A stretch of DNA of 64,000 nucleotides from contig NZ_MJIL01000099.1 of the NCBI RefSeq assembly GCF_001939735.1, positions 233,307-297,306 on the forward strand. The letters run 5' to 3'. Positions 22,941 through 33,436 of the stretch are shown here, piece after piece. The stretch is from Photobacterium proteolyticum (GTDB lineage Bacteria > Pseudomonadota > Gammaproteobacteria > Enterobacterales > Vibrionaceae). The position numbers and the translations under genes were made by a program. Below the pieces are notes generated by a model that was given only the letters and a program-made list of their open reading frames with translations, had not been told where the DNA came from and did not search any database. The first letter of the stretch is position 1, and every line of letters starts with the position of its first letter.

Positions 22941-25025
22941 CTAGTACCTGAAGAAATTAATTTTATCGCTAACATCATTGGTATAGCTTGCAACACGATT
23001 ACTCTCTTCCTGAGACATTTGCGCTCCTTTACCGATACTTTCCGCTGCTTCATTAATAGCCACAATACTGCGATTTACTTCTTCAGTCACAGCTGCCTGC
23101 TCTTCCGCCGCACTAGCTATCTGATGTGCCATATCCTGAATCTTTCCGCTCTGAACACTCACCGCCTCCAGGGCTTTCACCGCCTCTTCGGCATGGGACA
23201 TGCACTTATCACTTAGCCCCCGGTTTACCCGCATTGTATCAACAGCCTGTTTACTACTCGTTCGCAAGCCATCAATCATCTGCTGGATTTCATCAGTCGA
23301 GTCTGCAGTCTTGGTCGCCAGATTGCGTACCTCGTCAGCAACAACAGCAAACCCACGGCCTTGTTCACCAGCGCGAGCTGCTTCAATCGCAGCATTCAAT
23401 GCCAACAAGTTTGTCTGTTCCGAGATATTACGAATGACTTCCAGAATACTGCCGATACTGTTGGTTTGGACTTCCAATTCTTCAATAACTTGGGTGGCAT
23501 CGACGACATTGCTTGCCAATTCATGCAAGCCTTCAGCATTGGCTCCAACGACATCCTGCCCCTGAGCGACTGATTGCTGTGTAAGAGATACGGCTTCTGC
23601 CGTTTCCTGGGCATTATCGGAAACACTATGGGCAGTCGAAGACATCTCATTGGTCGCAGCAACAACCTGCTCTATCTCCTGACTCTGCGACACAATCTGT
23701 GATTGACTCTGGGTTGCTGCCTCGGCAGTTGCTGTCACACTCTGTTTGAGGGAGCACACAGAGCCGGCAACATCCGTCACGATCCCTCGTACATCCGAAA
23801 TAAAAGTATTCAGATGGTTTGCCAGTTGCCCTGTTTCATCTTTGCGGTCGATATCAATTTGCTGAGTTAGATCACCGCCCGACTGAGTCAGCGCCTTAAC
23901 ACGTGCCACCAGCACACTGATTGGGGAAGCAATCGAAACAGACACGAACCACATCATCACCAAACCCACTAACGCAGAGATAACACCAACGACCATCTGT
24001 CCGGATAGATTGCTGGAAAAGTGTGCCACAACTGTGTCAACAATGGCTTGAGCGCTTGCCAAAGCAATATTTTGAGGGGCAACTACAACCACCTCCCACT
24101 CTGTGTCCGTGCCAATCGTCTTAAAGCTTTCAGCCGCAATAAGGTTACTACCGGCAGTCACCATTTCACCTAGGGTGCGATCCGCAATTAATGTCTTCAG
24201 GGAAGTGCCTGACAGCATCTTTCCGATATTGGTCGGCTCGGCACTATCTGCACCAACAATACCCAATGGACTTAAAATAATGACTCGTGAATGACCTGAT
24301 ATCAGGTTCTGACTGGCACTGGTAGCCAGTGACTGCAAGAAATCAAGAGAGTAATCAACGCCGAACATGCCCACAAACTTGCCGTCACGAACCACAGGGG
24401 AAACGAAAGAGCTCATTAGCGTCGAGACCCCCTGGATTTCATAACTGGCAGGATCGATAACACAAGAGCGCTTTGTCTCCATCGGACATAAATACCATTC
24501 CGACTCGCGAATACCTGTGCTTGTCAAACCTGTCGAATAAAATGGATAGGTGGCTTCTACATGAACCTCTCCCGAGGGGGAGCGGTTGAAATACGGACTA
24601 AATTCACCATTTGACTGAGCGAACTCGGTCCCTTTGTACAAGCTAGACTGCCCATCAAACCCATTAACTTCCCACCCGCTGTATATACCGATGATGTTTG
24701 GCGTGTTAGTGATGGTATTTTCTAGTAACTGAATGACACTCTGGCGGGATATCTTTGGGTCTGTGCCATTGAACGCTTCAGAATATGTTGTCGCAATATC
24801 CATTGCCTCGTTGAATACAAGGTTGATTTTTCCAGCTTCAACTTGTGCTGACAGACTTAATTGTTCTTTAAGGCCAGCCTCGGCATCACGCAAAACTAAT
24901 TCATCAAGTTCTTGCATAAGCGCATCACCGTTATAATAGCTATAACCTAGCATCGCTATGGTGACGGCAAGCAAACTCGCCCCTCCAAACAACAATACTT
25001 GTTGTTTAATACTCGAAAACTGCAT
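22941..25025 (-). CDS. Methyl-accepting chemotaxis protein with Cache-type sensor
   Basis: A 694-residue chemoreceptor. One membrane helix near residues 10-29, a large periplasmic dCache_1-like sensor (about 35-330; GIYSGWEVNGFDG, VVRDGKFVGMFGVDYSLDFL), a second helix (about 345-367), HAMP (about 370-420), and the cytoplasmic signalling hairpin with the invariant tip NLLALNAAIEAARAGEQGRG followed by FAVVADEVRNLA. There is no C-terminal CheR/CheB pentapeptide. dCache receptors commonly sense amino acids, carboxylates or polyamines; the ligand cannot be told here. Monocistronic with its own terminator. Confidence 0.95.
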   Translation of the reverse strand: MQFSSIKQQVLLFGGASLLAVTIAMLGYSYYNGDALMQELDELVLRDAEAGLKEQLSLSAQVEAGKINLVFNEAMDIATTYSEAFNGTDPKISRQSVIQLLENTITNTPNIIGIYSGWEVNGFDGQSSLYKGTEFAQSNGEFSPYFNRSPSGEVHVEATYPFYSTGLTSTGIRESEWYLCPMETKRSCVIDPASYEIQGVSTLMSSFVSPVVRDGKFVGMFGVDYSLDFLQSLATSASQNLISGHSRVIILSPLGIVGADSAEPTNIGKMLSGTSLKTLIADRTLGEMVTAGSNLIAAESFKTIGTDTEWEVVVVAPQNIALASAQAIVDTVVAHFSSNLSGQMVVGVISALVGLVMMWFVSVSIASPISVLVARVKALTQSGGDLTQQIDIDRKDETGQLANHLNTFISDVRGIVTDVAGSVCSLKQSVTATAEAATQSQSQIVSQSQEIEQVVAATNEMSSTAHSVSDNAQETAEAVSLTQQSVAQGQDVVGANAEGLHELASNVVDATQVIEELEVQTNSIGSILEVIRNISEQTNLLALNAAIEAARAGEQGRGFAVVADEVRNLATKTADSTDEIQQMIDGLRTSSKQAVDTMRVNRGLSDKCMSHAEEAVKALEAVSVQSGKIQDMAHQIASAAEEQAAVTEEVNRSIVAINEAAESIGKGAQMSQEESNRVASYTNDVSDKINFFRY

Positions 25026-25427
25026 AAATTCCCCTTACTACATTTTTCCCTTACATTTTTGACTTGGGGTATCCGCGTCAATATCACAGTCAAATTCGGG
25101 ATGTAGAAATCCCAGCCAATATATTGACTAATAAAAGAAAAATATTAATAACTAAAAATACAGAAAATTATTTCTATAACCACAATATTAGTAAGGGGGA
25201 GAAACTAACATATGCCACTATTGCATACAAAATACTTTATCAAAAAATATGGCACATAAGACAGATTTATTCTTTTTTATTCCCTATAGAAATAATTTTT
25301 TTATAAGTGTTAATTTTTAAAGGTTGAGTGAAATATACTTATTACAAATAATAATCTCTAGATATTTTTATTAGGGATAAAGTTGAATTTAATATCTACT
25401 ATTTTCTATCCCCCATTACTTATAAAT
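25026..25427. other. AT-rich intergenic region, no gene seen
   Basis: About 400 bases between two minus-strand genes, very A/T-rich, with multiple stops in every frame except a weak 80-codon frame whose composition is not protein-like. It should hold the chemoreceptor promoter. Confidence 0.45.
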
Positions 25428-25455
25428 AAAAAACGGAGCTTTTTGCTCCGTTTTG
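25428..25455. terminator. Terminator of hrpA
   Basis: AAACGGAGC (25431-25439) pairs with GCTCCGTTT (25445-25453) around TTTTT, with A/T runs on both sides; it lies after the hrpA stop. Confidence 0.88.
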
Positions 25456-25477
25456 TTATCAAGAGTTCATTAGCACT

Positions 25478-28400
25478 TTAGCATTCTGAAATCGCATTTT
25501 TTACCCGTTTGTCCGACACCGGGTAAGGTGTGCCAAGCTGCTGAGCAAAATAACTTACGCGCAATTCTTCAATCATCCAGCGAATGTCTTTCACTTTTTG
25601 CGGCACTGGCTGACCTTTCGGGATTTTATTCAACAGCTCTTTATAATCAGATACAACTGATTCAATCTTAAGGATGTGTAGCCGATCCTTGTTAGGATCA
25701 ATTGGCAACTTCTCCATCCGACGTTCAATGGCCTTCATATAACGCAAAATATCCGGCAAGCGCTTCCAGCCACACTCGGTCGCAAAGCCTTTAAAGATCA
25801 AGCCGTCTATCTGTGACTTAATGTCAGAGAGCGCAAAGGCCATTGTCAAATCAACACGGCCTTTCAAGCGCTTGCTGATGTTGAATGCAGTAGTCAAAAT
25901 CGCCTCAACCTGCTTGGCAATTTCTACCACGGTATCACCCAGTTCGCCGCGGATGTGTTCCTTCAACGTTTCGAACGCTTCAGGTTCCCATACCAGGCCG
26001 CCCTTCTCTTCAATAAGCTTATCGATACCACAAGCAATACAGTCATCAATCAAGTCCAGTACCCGCCCATACGGGTTGAAATACAAGCCTAGTTTGGATT
26101 TATTTGGCAGGTTGGCATGCAGATACTTAATCGGCGACGGGACATTCAACAATACCAAACGGCGCTGACCTTGCTGCATCGCTGTCTGCTGCTCTTCCTC
26201 GGTTTCAAATAGCTTGATACCAACAGAGTCCTTGTTATCAACAATTGCCGGGTAGGCTTTTACTTCAAAGCCCCCACGCTTTTGCTGATAACGTTCAGGC
26301 AACTTACCAAAGCTCCAGGTTTTCAGGCCTTCCTGTTCAATGTCGTCATCTGCAACCTGAGACAAGGTTTCCTGTACTTTTTCCTTCAAGCCATCTTTCA
26401 GGCTATACAGGTCTTTGCTTTCTTTTAACTTACGGTTACGGTGATCAACCACCCGGTAAGTGATCTTCAGGTGATCAGGCACCTGTTCCAAGTTCCAGTC
26501 TTCACGCAAGACAGTCACGCCAGAAATACGCTTAAGCTCTTTTTCCAGTGAATCGAGCAATGGCATTGCCATCGCCTCGGCCCGAGCCAGGAAAGCATCC
26601 GCATAGTTCGGTGCCGGTACAAAGTTACGGCGTACAGGTTTTGGCAAAGATTTGATCAGCGCTACCACCAGCTCTTGGCGCAGCCCCGGGATCTGCCAGT
26701 CAAAACCATCCGGCTCAACCTGATTAAGAATAGGCAGCGGCACATGAACCGTGACACCGTCACTATCTTCACCCGGTTCAAACTGATAACTCAACTTCAG
26801 CTTGAGGTTGTCTTGATGCCAGAAGTTCGGGTAGTCCAAGTCGGTGATATGACTAGCATCTCCCTTGAACAACATCTCTCGCTCGAAGTTCAAAAGGTCT
26901 TTGTTTTCACGACTAACCTTCTTCCACCAGGTATCAAAATGACGGCCGGAAACGACAGTCAGCTCGATACGCTGATCATAAAACTCAAACAAGGCATCAT
27001 CGTCGATCAAAATATCTCGACGACGCGATTTATGTTCGAGCTCTTCCACTTCCCGCAATAGCTTGCGGTTCTGGTGATAGAACTTATGCTTGGTTTCCCA
27101 ATCACCCTCGACAAGTGCCGAGCGAATGAAGATATCCCGTGAAAGCTGTGCATCAATTCCGCCATAATTCACTTTGCGCTTGGCGACAACCGGAATGCCA
27201 TACAGTGTCACTTTCTCGAAGGCATAGACTGCGGCCTGCTTTTTCTCCCAATGAGGCTCGCTGTAGCTACGCTTAATGAGATGGCCAGCCAATGGTTCAA
27301 CCCATTCGGGCTGAATTTTGGCGGCAATACGTCCCCACAATCTCGAGGTCTCAACCAGCTCAGCAACCATTACCCATTTCGGCTGTTTCTTGAAGATGCC
27401 TGAACCAGGGAAAATATTAAAGCGCGCATTTCGAGCACCTTGGTACTCATTCTTTTCCTGATCTTTCAAGCCAATATGGGAAAGCATGCCAGATAGCAAC
27501 GCCATGTGGACACCCGCATAGCTCGCTTCCTGATCGTTAATGCGAAGATCCAGCTCCCTCACGACCTGAGTAACCTGATAATAAATATCTTGCCACTCTC
27601 GAATACGCAGGTAATTCAGGTAGTCCTTCTTACACTGCCTGCGGAACTGATTGCCGGACAGTGCCTTTTGCTGTTCCTGAACATAATCCCACAGGTTAAC
27701 AAAGGTGAGAAAATCAGATTCTTTATCGTAAAAACGACGGTGTTTCTCATCTGATGCCTGCTGCTTTTCCATCGGACGCTCACGAGGATCCTGAATCGAC
27801 AAGGCACAGGCAATAATCATAACCTCTCGCAGAGCACCCTGCTTCGGCGCTTCAAGAACCATACGCGCCAGGCGTGGGTCAAGCGGCAAACGTGCCAGCT
27901 GACGTCCAACAGGTGACAAACGCTTGCGAGGGTCCTTGGCCTTCGGGTTAATCGCTCCCAGTTCTTCCAGTAGGCGAACACCGTCTTGGATATTACGATT
28001 ATCCGGCGCTTCTACAAACGGGAACGCCTGAATATCTCCCAGACCGATAGCCGTCATCTGCAGAATAACGGATGCCAGATTGGTGCGAAGAATTTCAGGA
28101 TCGGTAAACTCAGGGCGGGAAAGAAAATCATCCTCCGAATACAGGCGGATACAGATACCTTCCTGCACACGGCCACATCGTCCTTTTCGCTGGTTGGCGC
28201 TTGCCTGTGAGATCGCCTCTATCGGCAGACGCTGTACCTTGGTTCGATAACTATAACGACTGATACGAGCAGTACCCGGGTCGATAACATACTTGATACC
28301 CGGTACCGTCAGTGACGTTTCAGCGACGTTTGTAGAGAGTACGATGCGGCGACCGCTGTGCGACTGGAATATCCGGTTCTGCTCTCCGGCTGACAAGCGC

Positions 28401-29392
28401 GCATAGAGCGGTAGCACTTCAGTATCACGCAAGTTACGTTTTTGCAGAGCATCAGTCGTATCTCGGATCTCGCGCTCACCATTCATGAAGATCAGGATAT
28501 CACCCAGCCCTTCATCACACAGCTCGTCCACTGCATCAAAAATCGCCTGCAACTGATCACGATCGCTGTCCTCGCCGTCTTCAGAAACAGGACGATAGCG
28601 AACTTCTACCGGATAGGTACGGCCAGACACTTCGACAATCGGAGCATTGTTGAAATGCTTGGAAAAACGCTCCGGATCAATGGTTGCCGAGGTGATAATC
28701 ACCTTCAGTTCGGGGCGTTTTGGCAATAGTTCACGCAGATAGCCAAGAATAAAATCGATGTTCAGGCTTCGTTCGTGGGCCTCATCAATAATGATGGTAT
28801 CGTACTGGTTCAGATAACGGTCGTTTTGAATTTCTGCCAGCAAAATACCGTCAGTCATTAACTTAACCTGACTGCGGTCAGACACTTTATCGTTAAATCT
28901 GACTTTATAACCAACATACGAGCCGAGCTCACACTGAAGCTCTTCGGCAATACGGCTGGCGACAGAACGGGCAGCAAGACGACGAGGCTGGGTATGGCCG
29001 ATCATCCCCTTGGTGCCTAATCCAAGCTCCATACAGATCTTCGGCAGCTGGGTGGTTTTACCTGAACCGGTTTCACCCGCAACAATCACGACCTGATTGT
29101 TCTTAATTGCCTCGGCAATATCATCTTTTTTCTGGCTAACTGGTAGCTGTTCTGGATACGTAATGGTTGGTCGCTGGGTAGAGCGCATCTCAACGACCTG
29201 CATAGATTTGGCTATATCCAAAGCGATTTCATCGAAAACAGCATGCTTGGCTTTTTCGTTTTTGATTCTAGCCGCACCTTGCACTCTTTTGTGCAAACGG
29301 AAGCGATCGCGCATCATGCAATCTTTAATCGCGGCTTTTAACGTTTTCTCACTATTCAAAACGTCTGACTGAGAGGTATTCGACTGAGTCAA
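25478..29392 (-). CDS. hrpA: ATP-dependent RNA helicase HrpA
   Basis: A 1304-residue DEAH-box RNA helicase, the size of E. coli HrpA (1300). Motif I GETGSGKT is at 106-113, DEAH at 203-206, SAT and QRKGRCGR (motif VI) follow, then the winged-helix/ratchet and OB-fold modules and the long HrpA-specific C-terminal domain (from about residue 600, ending with the DUF3418-type region). HrpA resolves stalled ribosomes and collided ribosome complexes and has been linked to fimbrial mRNA processing. Monocistronic; terminator at 25428. Confidence 0.97.
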   Translation of the reverse strand: MTQSNTSQSDVLNSEKTLKAAIKDCMMRDRFRLHKRVQGAARIKNEKAKHAVFDEIALDIAKSMQVVEMRSTQRPTITYPEQLPVSQKKDDIAEAIKNNQVVIVAGETGSGKTTQLPKICMELGLGTKGMIGHTQPRRLAARSVASRIAEELQCELGSYVGYKVRFNDKVSDRSQVKLMTDGILLAEIQNDRYLNQYDTIIIDEAHERSLNIDFILGYLRELLPKRPELKVIITSATIDPERFSKHFNNAPIVEVSGRTYPVEVRYRPVSEDGEDSDRDQLQAIFDAVDELCDEGLGDILIFMNGEREIRDTTDALQKRNLRDTEVLPLYARLSAGEQNRIFQSHSGRRIVLSTNVAETSLTVPGIKYVIDPGTARISRYSYRTKVQRLPIEAISQASANQRKGRCGRVQEGICIRLYSEDDFLSRPEFTDPEILRTNLASVILQMTAIGLGDIQAFPFVEAPDNRNIQDGVRLLEELGAINPKAKDPRKRLSPVGRQLARLPLDPRLARMVLEAPKQGALREVMIIACALSIQDPRERPMEKQQASDEKHRRFYDKESDFLTFVNLWDYVQEQQKALSGNQFRRQCKKDYLNYLRIREWQDIYYQVTQVVRELDLRINDQEASYAGVHMALLSGMLSHIGLKDQEKNEYQGARNARFNIFPGSGIFKKQPKWVMVAELVETSRLWGRIAAKIQPEWVEPLAGHLIKRSYSEPHWEKKQAAVYAFEKVTLYGIPVVAKRKVNYGGIDAQLSRDIFIRSALVEGDWETKHKFYHQNRKLLREVEELEHKSRRRDILIDDDALFEFYDQRIELTVVSGRHFDTWWKKVSRENKDLLNFEREMLFKGDASHITDLDYPNFWHQDNLKLKLSYQFEPGEDSDGVTVHVPLPILNQVEPDGFDWQIPGLRQELVVALIKSLPKPVRRNFVPAPNYADAFLARAEAMAMPLLDSLEKELKRISGVTVLREDWNLEQVPDHLKITYRVVDHRNRKLKESKDLYSLKDGLKEKVQETLSQVADDDIEQEGLKTWSFGKLPERYQQKRGGFEVKAYPAIVDNKDSVGIKLFETEEEQQTAMQQGQRRLVLLNVPSPIKYLHANLPNKSKLGLYFNPYGRVLDLIDDCIACGIDKLIEEKGGLVWEPEAFETLKEHIRGELGDTVVEIAKQVEAILTTAFNISKRLKGRVDLTMAFALSDIKSQIDGLIFKGFATECGWKRLPDILRYMKAIERRMEKLPIDPNKDRLHILKIESVVSDYKELLNKIPKGQPVPQKVKDIRWMIEELRVSYFAQQLGTPYPVSDKRVKNAISEC

Positions 29393-29628
29393 AGGAATTC
29401 CTGATATTTCAGCTTGGTATTAAATAAAATTGGCGGGATTCTACCATAAATCGCCTGGTTACGGCGGGATAAACTCACTGATACAAGCCAAATTAGTTTT
29501 CATATAACACGGCTCCGTGTCACAAGGTCGTTCATTGTTAATCAAAACCTGGCCTGAAAAATGGTTGGATATGTGTGCATTGCATACAATTTACAACTAA
29601 AACCAACAATTAATACAGTGAGCCTTCC

Positions 29629-30165
29629 TTGATGAAAAAAGTCCTATCCGCCCTATTGCTAACGCTCGGCTTGTCTGCTCCAGTGTTTGCACAACAAGCT
29701 TTTCAACTTTCTGTTCCAGATGCCAACTTTCCGCCAGGCAATGTAAAAGGGGTTCGTTTTACCATTCTTCACGGTAAAACCTCCCAGGTTACCGGCCTTG
29801 ACATTCCTTTCCTCGGTCTCTCTGAAACCCAAAACTTTTCAGGTATTAGTGTCGGACTTTTTTTCGGCATTAGTCGCGTGACAGGTAGCTCTAACGGCGT
29901 CAAACTCGGTCTGGCCAACTGGAACGACGGAAATGCCAGGGGAGCTGACATCAGTTTCGTTAACTATAATGCGGGTCAGTTTACAGGCTTACAGGTTGGC
30001 GGCTTCAATTATACCGGACGTCTCAACGGCCTGCAGTTTGGCTTTATTAATGCCACCGACCGTATCGAGAAAGGTATTCAGATTGGCCTGATTAACTACG
30101 ACAAATCAGGCACATTTATCAGCAAGGACATTCCGGTGTTCCCGCTTATCAATGCCCGCTTCTAA
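29629..30165 (+). CDS. Exported repeat protein (LA_2272-type surface repeat)
   Basis: A 178-residue protein with a signal peptide (MMKKVLSALLLTLGLSAPVFA). The mature part consists of short repeats of about 12-16 residues with the pattern G-L/V-x-L/F-G-x-x-N (GVKLGLANWND, GADISFVNYN, GLQVGGFNYT, GLQFGFINAT, GIQIGLINYD), typical of the LA_2272-like surface repeat seen in secreted proteins of spirochaetes and gammaproteobacteria. These likely stack into a beta-solenoid. Function unknown. It is divergent from hrpA and ends with a strong terminator. Confidence 0.82.
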   Translation: MMKKVLSALLLTLGLSAPVFAQQAFQLSVPDANFPPGNVKGVRFTILHGKTSQVTGLDIPFLGLSETQNFSGISVGLFFGISRVTGSSNGVKLGLANWNDGNARGADISFVNYNAGQFTGLQVGGFNYTGRLNGLQFGFINATDRIEKGIQIGLINYDKSGTFISKDIPVFPLINARF

Positions 30166-30230
30166 CAAACTTAGTGTAGCTTAGTAAAGCAACAGATCTG
30201 ACTCAGATGTTCGAATAAGGCCAAGTCATA

Positions 30231-30262
30231 AAAAAGGGAACCACAGAAGAGGTTCCCTTTTT
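30231..30262. terminator. Bidirectional terminator
   Basis: AAAAAGGGAACC (30231-30242) pairs perfectly with GGTTCCCTTTTT (30251-30262); it serves the convergent repeat-protein and MATE genes. Confidence 0.92.
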
Positions 30263-30314
30263 CAATATATTGCAGCACGAACTAGAGACGCAGATTTAAA
30301 CACGGAGTCATAAA

Positions 30315-31721
30315 TTATGCAGAGACGATACATTGCTCGTCGTCTTGCTTTGGCTCATCATTCACTAGATTAATTAACCAATGACGACCTCTGATTCGGT
30401 GTGTAGTCAATAACACTTTAACCAGCTCTTCACTGAGTATTGCCAGCATGACCCAGTGCAACGGCCACCCGAGCACAATTCCCGTGAACACGGCAATTGG
30501 AATACCCACCGCCCATTGGGCAAACAGGTCGATAAAAATGCTATAGCGAATATCCCCGCCACTTCTCAATACACCAGCTATTCCAACCATGTTATAGACT
30601 TTAAGAAACAGCCCCAATGCCATCACCAAAGTAACATTGATAGCCATCTCCAGGTTTGGCATGTCTGCTTTCGCTAACAAGTTCCCTACACCGTCATGGA
30701 AGAACAATACTGTCATACCAAGCAACAAGGCTAATGACGCACTCAATCCAATAAATAACCAAGACTGGTGCCAGGCCCGTTGATAGTTTTCCGCTCCAAG
30801 CTCATGACCAAGAATAGTGGAAGCGGCCACTGCAAAACCAATAAAGCCCGAAATCAATACACCTTCAATAGGTGATAGCAAGCTAATGATTGCCAGTTCA
30901 GAGACACCAAGCTGACCAATGATATAGTTATAAACCAGTAAGCCCATCGCCCAGCCACCATCATGAATAATCATTGGCAGAGCTACCGACATATACTTTT
31001 TTCGCGCTTTCGGTTCCGCTGCAGTATCAACATCAGAAACCTTTGGAAAAATAGCATTATACTTCCAATGAGCAACCAAGAGCAGAATCACTGTTTGTAT
31101 ACCGCGTGAAATTGTCGTTCCCAACGCAGCACCCGCCACTCCCATTTCAGGAAAACCGTACAAACCAAAGATAAGCAAGGCATTCAGAGCCGCATTGATT
31201 ATGACAGCAACCAGGCCAACAACGGTCGGCATTTTTGCCTCACCGACAGCCCGCAATGCCGACTCCAGAGGAACGACAATTGCGGTAAATATAATGCTCC
31301 AACCACACACAAACAGATAGCTAGTTGCATGTTCGACGAACGCGGGATCATCGGTCACCAGTCCCACTATTTGCCCCGGTGATAAACGATAAAGCAGCGC
31401 AAATGGAATCGTGAAAACAATAGCGCAGACCCATGACTGCAGCAAAGTACGTCTTACACCATCCATTCTACCGGCGCCAAAATACTGCGCAGCCAGCACA
31501 CCAACCGCACCACTCACGCCAATGATCAGTAACAAATTAAAAAAGAAAATTCGATTCCCGACACCAACCGCGGCAACTTGCGCCTCGCCCAGCTTGGAAA
31601 CCATCATAACATCCACTAAACCGAGGATTGCAAATAGCATAGACTGCATTGAAACCGGGATCGCCAAACGCCAGGTTTTTTGCCAAAAGTCTTTATCTGC
31701 AGAAGTTCGCCAGTTGTGCAT
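30315..31721 (-). CDS. MATE-family multidrug/cation efflux transporter
   Basis: A 468-residue membrane protein with about twelve helices in two homologous halves, as in the MATE family (NorM/DinF branch). Recognisable are the N-terminal WRLAIPVSMQSMLFAILGLVD motif (the Asp is the coupling residue in helix 1), GVGNRIFFF in helix 2 and AAQYFGAGR after it. These pumps export drugs or metabolites by sodium or proton antiport. It is divergent from an AraC-family regulator 130 bases away, which is a likely controller. The substrate is unknown. Confidence 0.93.
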   Translation of the reverse strand: MHNWRTSADKDFWQKTWRLAIPVSMQSMLFAILGLVDVMMVSKLGEAQVAAVGVGNRIFFFNLLLIIGVSGAVGVLAAQYFGAGRMDGVRRTLLQSWVCAIVFTIPFALLYRLSPGQIVGLVTDDPAFVEHATSYLFVCGWSIIFTAIVVPLESALRAVGEAKMPTVVGLVAVIINAALNALLIFGLYGFPEMGVAGAALGTTISRGIQTVILLLVAHWKYNAIFPKVSDVDTAAEPKARKKYMSVALPMIIHDGGWAMGLLVYNYIIGQLGVSELAIISLLSPIEGVLISGFIGFAVAASTILGHELGAENYQRAWHQSWLFIGLSASLALLLGMTVLFFHDGVGNLLAKADMPNLEMAINVTLVMALGLFLKVYNMVGIAGVLRSGGDIRYSIFIDLFAQWAVGIPIAVFTGIVLGWPLHWVMLAILSEELVKVLLTTHRIRGRHWLINLVNDEPKQDDEQCIVSA

Positions 31722-31850
31722 ATTTGCCTCCTTTTATTATTTTGATTATGTGATTGAAATCTTACTCCTAAAGGCAAAAAACAACTTATGCTAGCCTCTT
31801 ATAAACTTTTGCAAAACTATCATATTTCTATTTGAAGTGAGTAAACCATT

Positions 31851-32705
31851 ATGGGGTGGCCCGAGTACTTTGAAATATCCGATCAATGCCGCTCGACGAT
31901 AATTGACCAGGCGCAACTCGTGGCCCTTGAAAAGCACAAAATTGTTCAATGTGGTATCAATTATGCCCGCGACAGTTTCACCATTTACCGCCGCAACCCG
32001 AACATGCACATGCTGCTTTTTACCTGTAACGGAAAAGGCTGGCTAGATACGCCTTCACGCAAATGGCATCTGGTTCCCAATAGCGTGATGTATGTGCCTC
32101 CGGGGCATGAAAATGGATTTGGTATCGACCATCAAGACAATGATGACGAAAGCTGGGATGTCGCCTGGGTAATGCTTGCGTCGGAAGGGCATTGGGAAGA
32201 TATCTTACCCCACGGTGTCACCTACAGTGATACCCGCTGCGCAGATTTACTCCGGCAAACAATCGACTGCCTGCACCAATCTATGTCATTGCCCTACCCC
32301 GTAGGTCACGAACTGGGGGAAAACCTCGTAGAACAAATCAGATTGCTTGTTTCTCACCGACTGCCAACATCTAACCCGACACCTCTTCAACGGCTGGATA
32401 AGGTATTTTCCCGGGCTCAGGAACAGTTTCACCGGAACTGGCAAGTGTCCGAACTGGCAGCCTTGCATCCGTGCTCCGAGGCTCACTTTCATCGTTTATG
32501 CCAGCAATACTATGGCCATGGACCAATGTCCCACCTCACTCGATTGCGGATGGAGTATGCGGCCCGTCTGCTGAGTTCGACTGAATGGCCAATCCAGCAT
32601 ATTTGCGAGTTAAGTGGCTATCCAAACCCGGCCAACTTCAGTACCCGATTCAAAAAATGGAGTTCATTGACGCCAAGAGAGTTCCGTCGGCGATTTAAAT
32701 ACTGA
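31851..32705 (+). CDS. AraC-family transcriptional regulator
   Basis: A 284-residue regulator with an N-terminal cupin-like sensor (about 30-110; NPNMHMLLFTCNGKGWLDTPSRKWHLVPNSV, VPPGHENGFG) and a C-terminal pair of helix-turn-helices (about 185-284; NWQVSELAALHPCSEAHFHRLCQQYYG and WPIQHICELSGYPNPANFSTRFKKWSSLTPREFRR). The cupin often binds a sugar, but here the effector is unknown. Divergent from the MATE transporter gene, suggesting local control. Confidence 0.92.
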   Translation: MGWPEYFEISDQCRSTIIDQAQLVALEKHKIVQCGINYARDSFTIYRRNPNMHMLLFTCNGKGWLDTPSRKWHLVPNSVMYVPPGHENGFGIDHQDNDDESWDVAWVMLASEGHWEDILPHGVTYSDTRCADLLRQTIDCLHQSMSLPYPVGHELGENLVEQIRLLVSHRLPTSNPTPLQRLDKVFSRAQEQFHRNWQVSELAALHPCSEAHFHRLCQQYYGHGPMSHLTRLRMEYAARLLSSTEWPIQHICELSGYPNPANFSTRFKKWSSLTPREFRRRFKY

Positions 32706-32850
32706 CGCTTCGCTCAATATAGCCTCGCAATACAGCGGCACAAGATCGTCTTTTTTGCGGTCTCACTACTAGTACTTATCTCCTCTGCCTTGATTTATTG
32801 CACAATCAACCGCAGATATGGAGATAGAAGGCATTAGAAAGAGGCACCCT

Positions 32851-33300
32851 ATGTTTACACAACTACGTACACTTTTTCGTCAGGTTATGCATGAAGGCTC
32901 GGACGGAGGGGCGATTGATACTCCAACAATGAATCTCGCCATGGCTTCACTGCTGTGTGAGGTCGCCAATGCGGACCATGAGGTCGACCCACGAGAAGAG
33001 TCTGCCAAAGTACACCTATTGGTTAATTTGCTGGATATAGATGACAGCAGCGCTAAATCTCTACTGAATAAAGCAAAAGAGCAAAGTAACCAATCTGTTT
33101 CTCTCTATGAGTTCACCACCAAGCTTCGTACCTTGATGCCAGAACAGCGTTATCAATTAATTGAAGCAATGTGGCAAGTCGCCTATGCCGATGGTGTTAT
33201 CGATCCTTTGGAGGAAGCGGTGATTCGCCAAGTCGCCGAACTGATTTATGTTGATCATTCTGAATTCATCCGAGCCAAACTTTCAGCACAAGACAAATAA
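32851..33300 (+). CDS. TerB-family protein
   Basis: A 149-residue protein from Met 32851 (AGAGG about 7 bases upstream; the longer frame from 32818 adds an unlikely N-terminus). It has two acidic, helical repeats of the TerB/DjlA-N type, each with an Asp/Glu-rich turn: ANADHEVDPREESAK and AYADGVIDPLEEAVIRQVAELI. The TerB fold binds metal ions, and such stand-alone proteins are widespread without being tied to tellurite resistance. No ter genes are nearby, so its role is unclear. Confidence 0.87.
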   Translation: MFTQLRTLFRQVMHEGSDGGAIDTPTMNLAMASLLCEVANADHEVDPREESAKVHLLVNLLDIDDSSAKSLLNKAKEQSNQSVSLYEFTTKLRTLMPEQRYQLIEAMWQVAYADGVIDPLEEAVIRQVAELIYVDHSEFIRAKLSAQDK

Positions 33301-33436
33301 CCCAGACTATTCCAGCTATTAGCAGTATTTTAGAATTAAAGAAGGTAAAGTCAGTTACTGCCAGTGGTAGGCTGACGCATTATTGCAGCCAGGCGAATCC
33401 GATTAATGACGAACATCAATGGCTATCATCGCATGT

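Noticed and set aside
23126..23573. Several plus-strand ORFs of 70-121 codons
   Set aside because: They are antisense to the signalling domain of the chemoreceptor and result from its GC-rich third positions.
32818..33300. A tellurite-resistance operon around the TerB protein
   Set aside because: No terA, terC, terD or terZ genes are nearby; isolated TerB-fold proteins are common without that role.
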